From an uncultured Prevotella sp. (GTDB lineage Bacteria > Bacteroidota > Bacteroidia > Bacteroidales > Bacteroidaceae), in assembly GCA_934183135.1 (NCBI GenBank), contig CAKPRX010000014.1:1-36791 (forward strand): 36,791 nt of DNA. Reading direction: 5' to 3'. Within the stretch, counting starts at the first letter, position 1. Every line of letters starts with the position of its first letter. Of this stretch, positions 31,820 to 36,791 are shown piece after piece. Below the pieces are notes generated by a model. The model was not told where the DNA came from. It saw only the letters and a list, made by a program, of their open reading frames with translations, and did no database searches. The position numbers and the translations under genes were made by a program.

Positions 31820-31860
31820 AGACGGCCATTCCTACCCCCGGGATGGCCGTCTTCTATTTC
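31820..31860 (+). terminator. Terminator of nspC
   Basis: AGACGGCCAT (31820-31829) pairs perfectly with ATGGCCGTCT (31843-31852), followed by a modest T-rich run TCTATTTC. The rest of the gap to the tRNA promoter (31861-31996) shows no gene; it becomes AT-rich near the promoter. Confidence 0.65.
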
Positions 31861-31996
31861 CGGATGCCTCCTGCTAACACAGCCACCCTTCTGCCCACCG
31901 CCAGCATGGTGCCAATAATATAATAAGGTGTAAGTATGACCATTGCCCCCAAAAAGAAAATAAAATGAATTTTTTCTAAAAAAAACTTCGGAAAAG

Positions 31997-32028
31997 TTTG
32001 CAAGGGCAAAATAAAAGCGCTACCTTTG
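31997..32028 (+). promoter_or_regulatory. Consensus promoter of the tRNA cluster
   Basis: TTTG (31997-32000), 20-base spacer, TACCTTTG (32021-32028): an exact match to the Bacteroidetes consensus. Transcription is predicted from about 32035, 37 nt before the first tRNA. Confidence 0.9.
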
Positions 32029-32071
32029 CACCGCATTTAGAGAAATGCTCATCACAACAGCGATGATAATT

Positions 32072-32144
<73 letters not shown>

Positions 32145-32181
32145 CACATTTTGGATAAAGCCAATAGAGAATTTTCTCAAT

Positions 32182-32263
32182 GCCCAGGTGGCGGAATTGG
32201 TAGACGCGCACGTTTCAGGTGCGTGTGCCGCAAGGCGTGCAGGTTCGAGTCCTGTTCTGGGCA
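32182..32263 (+). tRNA. tRNA-Leu (anticodon CAG)
   Basis: An 82-nt class II tRNA with acceptor GCCCAGG/TCTGGGC, the leucine D-arm GGCGGAATTGGTAGACGC, anticodon loop TTCAGGT, a long variable arm and T loop TTCGAGT. CCA is not encoded. Confidence 0.96.
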
Positions 32264-32291
32264 CGGTTTTTATCTGAGATATTTATTTGTT

Positions 32292-32375
32292 GGAGGGGTG
32301 GCGGAATTGGTAGACGCGCTACTTTGAGGGGGTAGTGACAATTATGTCGTGGGAGTTCGAGTCTCCTCCTCTTCA
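32292..32375 (+). tRNA. tRNA-Leu (anticodon GAG)
   Basis: An 84-nt class II tRNA. Acceptor GGAGGGG pairs with CCTCTTC with wobbles. Anticodon loop TTTGAGGG-like region gives GAG, with a long variable arm and T loop TTCGAGT. Shares the leucine D-arm with the preceding gene. Confidence 0.93.
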
Positions 32376-32397
32376 CAAATAAAAAATTATTTCTTGT

Positions 32398-32470
<73 letters not shown>

Positions 32471-32514
32471 CTTTTTTTCATTATTGTTATTTTAATAGAG
32501 AAACATAAAAACTA

Positions 32515-33078
32515 ATGAATTTATATATCCGGTATTTTGATAAGGAGACACTTGTATATAGTGCTGAAGAGGCTTTAGACTTTCTGCGTTCTATTCCCGA
32601 AATCAACGTTGATGCTACCATGGAGAAAGACGTCCGTGACTATGCCAATAGCGACGTGTGTTTCCCCAAGCGTTACAAGGTTCGCCCACGCGTGTACTTC
32701 ATTATGATTAAGACTACAGCCCAGAACATGGCCGACTTCAAGCAGAAAAAAGCCGTAAGGCCGATGATGGCTCCTACCCCAGAACGCCGCGAGCTGGCCG
32801 CCAACGTGGCCACACGCCTCACAGAGACCTGCGAGGGATGGTACGAGGGCGCACTCGACTTCAAGCGGGTGGTTATGATTCCGTCTACTGGCAAGCACGA
32901 ATACCGCGACACTCACTTTGAGGCCCGCTGCAAGGCTGTGTCTGGCCTGGACTGCTACAACCGCATTGTAGACCATCTGCGCCACCGGGTTGACCCCCGC
33001 AGCCAGTTTCCCTCAGCCAAGGGCAAGAATTTTCGCTTCACTTACTTAGGACGCTGGAAAGAGGAGGCCGACTTATGA
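32515..33078 (+). CDS. Conserved-looking protein of unknown function upstream of ssb
   Basis: I do not recognise this 187-aa protein. It is soluble, with no signal peptide or membrane segment. It starts MNLYIRYFDKETLVYSAEEA and is rich in charged residues with a basic C-terminal third (DHLRHRVDPRSQFPSAKGKN, ending FTYLGRWKEEADL). Codon use and the natural 4-bp ATGA overlap with ssb argue that it is real and co-translated with ssb. The pairing with a single-stranded DNA-binding protein and the basic C terminus make a nucleic-acid role possible, but that is inference. It has no promoter of its own that I can see and may be read from the tRNA promoter. Confidence 0.85.
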   Translation: MNLYIRYFDKETLVYSAEEALDFLRSIPEINVDATMEKDVRDYANSDVCFPKRYKVRPRVYFIMIKTTAQNMADFKQKKAVRPMMAPTPERRELAANVATRLTETCEGWYEGALDFKRVVMIPSTGKHEYRDTHFEARCKAVSGLDCYNRIVDHLRHRVDPRSQFPSAKGKNFRFTYLGRWKEEADL

Positions 33079-33506
33079 ACAAGGTTATGCTGATAGGCAA
33101 CGTGGGCGCAGCCCCCGATGTACGCTACTACGATGCCGACCAGGCGGTGGCCCAGGTACGGTTAGCCACTACCGAGCGCGGCTACACCCTGCAGAACGGC
33201 ACCCAGGTGCCCGACCACACCGACTGGCACAACCTGGTATTCTACCGCAGTCTGGCCAAGATAGTAGAGAAGTACGTCAAGAAGGGCGACAAACTCTACG
33301 TAGAGGGCCGCATACGCTACCGCTCTTATGACGACAAGGCCGGACAGCGCCGCTACGTTACTGAGATTTTAGTTGAAAACATGGAAATGCTGACACCTCG
33401 GCAGCAGGCACAGAGCGCCTCACAGCACACGCCGGGCAACACACAGGCCACGCCGGGCAATACACAGGCAGCCGAGCAGCCCGGCAATGACAAGTTACCG
33501 TTCTAA
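33075..33506 (+). CDS. ssb: Single-stranded DNA-binding protein
   Basis: SSB coats single-stranded DNA in replication, repair and recombination. The 143-aa protein has the OB fold in its first 105 or so residues (MNKVMLIGNVGAAPDVRYY, HNLVFYRSLAKIVEKYVKKGDKLYVEGRI), then a Gln/Thr/Gly-rich linker with a short repeat (TPGNTQA twice) and the acidic/PF tail DKLPF, which recruits partner proteins. It overlaps the upstream unknown gene by 4 bp; gldE follows after 11 bp. Confidence 0.96.
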   Translation: MNKVMLIGNVGAAPDVRYYDADQAVAQVRLATTERGYTLQNGTQVPDHTDWHNLVFYRSLAKIVEKYVKKGDKLYVEGRIRYRSYDDKAGQRRYVTEILVENMEMLTPRQQAQSASQHTPGNTQATPGNTQAAEQPGNDKLPF

Positions 33507-33517
33507 ACTCTTACACA

Positions 33518-34843
33518 TTGGACATTACTTTTTTGACTGAAGCCATTAAGGATGTTACCCTTAACGCCCCCTCCCCGGGAGCCATTTTCTCCTTAATCGT
33601 GGCAGCCATACTCCTTGGGGTATCGGGTTTCATCAGCGCTTCAGAGATAGCTTACTTCAGCCTGTCACCCACCGACGTGGCCGAACTGGAACTCGAGAAA
33701 AACAACAAGGACAAGCGTATCCAGCTGCTACGGGCCGACGGCGAGCGCACGCTGGCCACCATTCTGATAGGTAACAACTTTGTCAACGTTACCATCATCA
33801 TGCTGTGCAACTATGCCTTCGGCTCATTAGTAACCTTCGGGCCCAAGGCCGTATGGATACAGTTTGTCAGCCTCACGGTTATCCTTACTTTCCTGCTGTT
33901 GCTCTTTGGCGAGATAATGCCCAAAGTGTACAGCCGGCAAGCCCCCTTGGCTTACTGCCGCAAGTCTGTCAGCGGCATCATGTTCATGCGCCGCCTGTTC
34001 TGGCCCATCGAGACCATTCTCATCAAGAGCGGCATATTCCTGGAGAAAGTCGTTCACAAGGAGGAGCAAAGCCTGAGCGTAGACGACTTGGAGCAGGCGC
34101 TCGAACTGACCGACAAGGACGACATCAAGGACGAGCAGAGCATCCTGCAGGGTATCATACGATTTGGCGACGAGACCGCCAAGGAGGTAATGACCAGCCG
34201 ACAGGACATAGTGGACATCGACATACGCAGCACGTTTGCCGAGGTGCTCTCCTGCATACTCGAAAACAATTACAGCCGCATACCCGTGTATCAGGACAAC
34301 GATGACAACATACGCGGAATACTGTATATCAAGGACCTGTTGCCCCATGTGTCCAAGCCGGCCACGTTCAGATGGCAGAGCCTGATACGCCCGGGCTATT
34401 TTGTACCGGAGACCAAGAAAATAGACGACCTGCTACGCGAGTTCCAGGAGAACAAGGTACACATAGCCATCGTGGTCGACGAGTTTGGAGGAACCAGCGG
34501 ACTGGTAACGTTAGAGGATATCCTGGAGGAGATAGTGGGCGAGATAAACGACGAGTACGACGATGACGAGAAAACGTACTCGAAGATAAACTACAACACG
34601 TATCTGTTCGAGGGCAAGACGCTGCTGAGCGACCTGTGCCGCATCCTGAATGTAGACGACGACACCTTTACCGAGGTATGTGGCGACGCCGACACCTTAG
34701 CGGGCATGCTGTTAGAGATAAAGGGCGACTTCCTGACGCTCCATGAGCGCATAGACTACAAGAACTTTACCTTTGAGGTGATGGCGGTCGAAGAGCGCCG
34801 CATAAGTCGCGTCAAGGTCATCGTACACGAACACAAGGAGTAA
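33518..34843 (+). CDS. gldE: GldE-like CNNM/CBS membrane protein
   Basis: The 441-aa protein is a CorC/HlyC-type inner-membrane protein of the GldE group, first linked to gliding in flavobacteria but widespread in non-gliding Bacteroidales, where it may act in lipoprotein or metal transport. It has an N-terminal CNNM membrane domain with about four segments (FSLIVAAILLGVSGFISASEIAYFSL, VILTFLLLLFGEIMPKVYS), a pair of CBS domains (about 210-340, MTSRQDIV and VDEFGGTSGLVTLEDILEE) and a C-terminal CorC domain. The start is TTG at 33518, as no ATG lies near; MDI at the N terminus matches relatives. Upstream ssb ends 11 bp before; the PPTase gene starts 5 bp after. Confidence 0.92.
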   Translation: MDITFLTEAIKDVTLNAPSPGAIFSLIVAAILLGVSGFISASEIAYFSLSPTDVAELELEKNNKDKRIQLLRADGERTLATILIGNNFVNVTIIMLCNYAFGSLVTFGPKAVWIQFVSLTVILTFLLLLFGEIMPKVYSRQAPLAYCRKSVSGIMFMRRLFWPIETILIKSGIFLEKVVHKEEQSLSVDDLEQALELTDKDDIKDEQSILQGIIRFGDETAKEVMTSRQDIVDIDIRSTFAEVLSCILENNYSRIPVYQDNDDNIRGILYIKDLLPHVSKPATFRWQSLIRPGYFVPETKKIDDLLREFQENKVHIAIVVDEFGGTSGLVTLEDILEEIVGEINDEYDDDEKTYSKINYNTYLFEGKTLLSDLCRILNVDDDTFTEVCGDADTLAGMLLEIKGDFLTLHERIDYKNFTFEVMAVEERRISRVKVIVHEHKE

Positions 34844-34848
34844 ACAGC

Positions 34849-35451
34849 ATGGCACTGCTAAGCATCGAGCCCATAGCCCCTGGCATACAGCTCGGCCTAT
34901 GGGCGATAGAAGACACCACCGAGCAGCTCATGGCCCAGGACCCGCGACTGGCCGGAGTGGCCGAGGCCGACCGCTACCATGCCGATACGCGCCGGCGCGA
35001 GGTGCTGGCGGTCTATGCGCTGCTGTTTGCCATGACCGGCGACAGCTCCAAGCGCATTGACCACGACGAGCTGAACCGCCCGAGGGTAGACGGCTACCAC
35101 GTAAGCATCAGCCACACCCGTGGCTACGCGGCCCTCATCCTCTCACGCCATGAGCCCGTGGCCATCGACATCGAATATTACAGCACACGGGTAGCGCGGG
35201 TACTCTCCAAGTTTGTCAGGCCCGACGAGCAGGCTCCCGACACCATCTCGCAGCTGCTCCACTGGAGTGCCAAGGAGACCGTGTACAAGCTGTGTGCCGA
35301 AGAAGCCCTGCAATACTTCGAGATGCGGGTCAGGCCTATGACCGCCAGCACATCGGGCATGCTCCATGTAGACGACCTGAAGGCCCCCAAGACACTCGAC
35401 GTACACTACCGTGTAACCACCGACTATGTGCTCACCTATGCCCACAGCTAA
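34849..35451 (+). CDS. 4'-phosphopantetheinyl transferase
   Basis: The enzyme moves phosphopantetheine from coenzyme A to carrier proteins. This 200-aa Sfp-type protein has the metal-binding VAIDIEYY (Asp107, Glu109) and the WSAKETVYK motif (Lys142, Glu143, Lys147), and HVSISHTRGYAALILS. It is the Sfp/AcpT form, not the short AcpS. It may activate the acyl carrier protein or a dedicated carrier. It follows gldE by 5 bp, a pairing common in Bacteroidales. Its end overlaps the phytase-esterase-like gene. Confidence 0.93.
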   Translation: MALLSIEPIAPGIQLGLWAIEDTTEQLMAQDPRLAGVAEADRYHADTRRREVLAVYALLFAMTGDSSKRIDHDELNRPRVDGYHVSISHTRGYAALILSRHEPVAIDIEYYSTRVARVLSKFVRPDEQAPDTISQLLHWSAKETVYKLCAEEALQYFEMRVRPMTASTSGMLHVDDLKAPKTLDVHYRVTTDYVLTYAHS

Positions 35452-36493
35452 ACTATCCTCGTACATAGCCGCCCTTGCGGCCCTGATAGCCACGGTGCTG
35501 CCTGCCCATGCCGGCACCCAGCCGAGAGACACCGTACAGGTGGTGCGGGACAACGGGCAGCGCCACTTTCCGGCCACCGTGCCCGCAGGCAACTACAGCG
35601 GCATAACCCACTACCGCGACAACCAATACCTGGTGGTCAGCGACAAGTCCAAGACTGACGGTTTCTTCATTTTTGACATCGACATCGACACCATCTCGGG
35701 CCAGCTCATCCAGGTAGCTAACCGCGGGTTCTGCAGCTCGCAGCTTGCCAACCGCGATGGCGAGGGTATCACTTATCTTCCTGACTCGCAGACGGTTCTG
35801 ATAAGCGGCGAGGCCGACGGCCGCATCTTAGAGTACACCCCCAACGGCCAGCTCACCCACCGCGAGGCCGAGGTGCCCGCCATATACCGCAAGGCTGACA
35901 GGAACCTGGGCTTTGAGGCTCTGGGCTACAATGCCGACACGCACCGCGTATGGACCTGTAACGAGAGCACACTCGATGGCGACGGCCCGCGCAGCGACTC
36001 CCGAAACGGGGCTCGAAACCGGCTGCGTTTCCAGTCGTTCGACGAGGCGCTGAAGCCCGTGGCCCAGTATGCCTACCTGATGGACGCGCCACTGAGCACC
36101 CGTACCAGTGCGCTTTTTGCCATGGGTGTACCCACCATCACCCCGCTGAGCGACGGTTCGCTGCTGGTGCTGGAGCGCGAGTTCTATGTGTCGCCTTCCA
36201 AACTGGGCTCGTACGTCAGCTGCCGGCTCTTCCAGGCATGGCCCGGCACGCCCCTCACCGCCCAGGACGACCTGAACCGCGACGATATCCGGTATATGGA
36301 CAAGCATCTGCTGACACAGTGGCAGACACGGCTAACGCTGTTCAACCACGCATTAGCCAACTACGAAGGCATGTGCCTGGGCCCACGCCTGGCCGACGGC
36401 TCGCAGGTGCTCATCCTCGTGGCAGACTCGCAGGATCAGTATTACGGGATACTCAAAGACTGGTTCAAGACCCTTGTTGTCCGCCTGAAATAG
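35438..36493 (+). CDS. Secreted phytase-esterase-like protein
   Basis: The 351-aa protein starts with a signal peptide (MPTAKLSSYIAALAALIATV, cleavage probably after PAHA), so it is exported. The remainder resembles the 'esterase-like activity of phytase' beta-propeller family: SGITHYRDNQYLVVSDKS, REAEVPAIYRKADRNLGFEALGY, DGSLLVLEREFYVSP and LANYEGMCLGPRLADGSQVLILVADSQDQ. The substrate is unknown. The first in-frame ATG is at 35426, 12 bp earlier; 35438 gives the better signal peptide. Either start overlaps the PPTase gene end by 14-26 bp, so it is probably co-transcribed with it. Confidence 0.85.
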   Translation: MPTAKLSSYIAALAALIATVLPAHAGTQPRDTVQVVRDNGQRHFPATVPAGNYSGITHYRDNQYLVVSDKSKTDGFFIFDIDIDTISGQLIQVANRGFCSSQLANRDGEGITYLPDSQTVLISGEADGRILEYTPNGQLTHREAEVPAIYRKADRNLGFEALGYNADTHRVWTCNESTLDGDGPRSDSRNGARNRLRFQSFDEALKPVAQYAYLMDAPLSTRTSALFAMGVPTITPLSDGSLLVLEREFYVSPSKLGSYVSCRLFQAWPGTPLTAQDDLNRDDIRYMDKHLLTQWQTRLTLFNHALANYEGMCLGPRLADGSQVLILVADSQDQYYGILKDWFKTLVVRLK

Positions 36494-36530
36494 CGCGGTG
36501 CCCCCCTCGCCCACCCTTTTCCATCTTCCC

Positions 36531-36555
36531 GGGCCTACGGAGCCCCTACTTTTTT
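36531..36555 (+). terminator. Possible weak terminator after the phytase-like gene
   Basis: GGGC (36531-36534) can pair with GCCC (36542-36545); six T follow at 36550-36555. The stem is only four pairs, so confidence is low. The rest of 36494-36625 shows no gene. Confidence 0.35.
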
Positions 36556-36625
36556 ATGATAACCATAAACTAAACCGCGTAATCTACGTGCGATGGCAGC
36601 ATCGCAGCCATGGCATGAATCATAG

Positions 36626-36791
36626 AAAAACCTTTACATGCGACTGTATATTTATACAAAACAAGCAGCGATTTTGTATAAATATACAGTCGTAGCACCT
36701 GCTTTCCAGGGCATAAATTCCAGATTTTTTCATCGAACCAGGACGATTTTCGGGGCTGTCGGAGCCACTTTGGGGCATCGCGAGGGCCGCA
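36626..36791 (-). repeat. Dispersed palindromic repeat, partial copy C (right part)
   Basis: This is the reverse complement of about 19580-19746. The roughly 80 bases at the window end match copy A exactly, then the two copies show scattered changes. The AT-rich hairpin has perfect 21-bp arms here (36641-36661 and 36672-36692) with a 10-base loop, longer than in copy A, and the loop sequence differs. On the minus strand five T follow (36630-36626). The copy runs off the window end at the base matching 19580, 9 bp short of where copy B begins. Confidence 0.9.
36641..36692 (-). terminator. Perfect 21-bp AT-rich hairpin of repeat copy C
   Basis: Arms 36641-36661 and 36672-36692 are exact reverse complements, starting CGACTGTATATTTATAC. 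Loop CAAGCAGCGA. In the orientation of the repeat it is followed after 10 bases by five T. It faces the phytase-like gene convergently and could end its transcripts too. Confidence 0.55.

Overview
The window reads as a stretch of chromosome from a member of the order Bacteroidales (Bacteroidota). Three things point there. Most promoters fit the Bacteroidetes form TTTG-N19-21-TAnnTTTG. Start codons mostly lack strong Shine-Dalgarno sequences. The gene set includes a gliding-motility-type GldE, a long PurF-like protein followed by carA-carB, carboxynorspermidine decarboxylase and a PdxS/PdxT operon headed by a kinase-AraC fusion. Coding DNA is fairly GC-rich for the order. Family and genus cannot be fixed from the sequence alone.

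Layout. 1-280 is part of a dispersed palindromic repeat. 496-2866 (+) is a vitamin B6 operon: a degenerate ThiD-like domain fused to an AraC domain, then pdxS and pdxT, all overlapping by 4 bp. 2972-6676 (+) holds a UvrA and a glycosyltransferase. 6651-10713 (-) holds an MBL-fold hydrolase with its own promoter and an mtaB, GT2/S26-peptidase fusion, PqqD-like operon. 11283-11450 (+) is a 55-residue lipoprotein with a strong terminator. 11752-18847 (-) carries carB, carA, a long PurF-like amidotransferase and an orphan outer-membrane polysaccharide export lipoprotein. 18848-19875 is about 1 kb without a large gene; it holds a candidate 59-aa ORF and the one complete copy of the repeat (about 19291-19746). 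19876-22453 carries uxaC (-) and ansA (+) fired from interleaved divergent promoters. 22563-30479 (-) is a long co-directional run: thiE-like, prs, tlpA-like, FAD dehydrogenase, comEC, truA, eamA, dapA. 30590-31756 (+) is nspC. 32072-32470 is a Gly-Leu-Leu-Gly tRNA cluster behind a consensus promoter. 32515-36493 (+) holds an unknown gene, ssb, gldE, a phosphopantetheinyl transferase and a secreted phytase-esterase-like protein. 36626-36791 is the other part of the dispersed repeat.

The genes are mostly housekeeping: cofactor supply (PLP, thiamine), carbamoyl phosphate and PRPP chemistry, DNA repair and replication, tRNA modification, lysine and polyamine synthesis. Three things stand out. 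First, a roughly 455-bp repeat with three hairpins and an internal promoter-like box, present in one full and two partial copies; the window begins and ends inside it, and the two ends are separated by only 9 bp of element sequence. Second, a kinase-like domain that has lost its catalytic loop and is fused to an AraC DNA-binding domain at the head of the PLP synthase operon. Third, a glycosyltransferase fused in one reading frame to a Ser/His-type S26 peptidase domain beside a PqqD-like protein.
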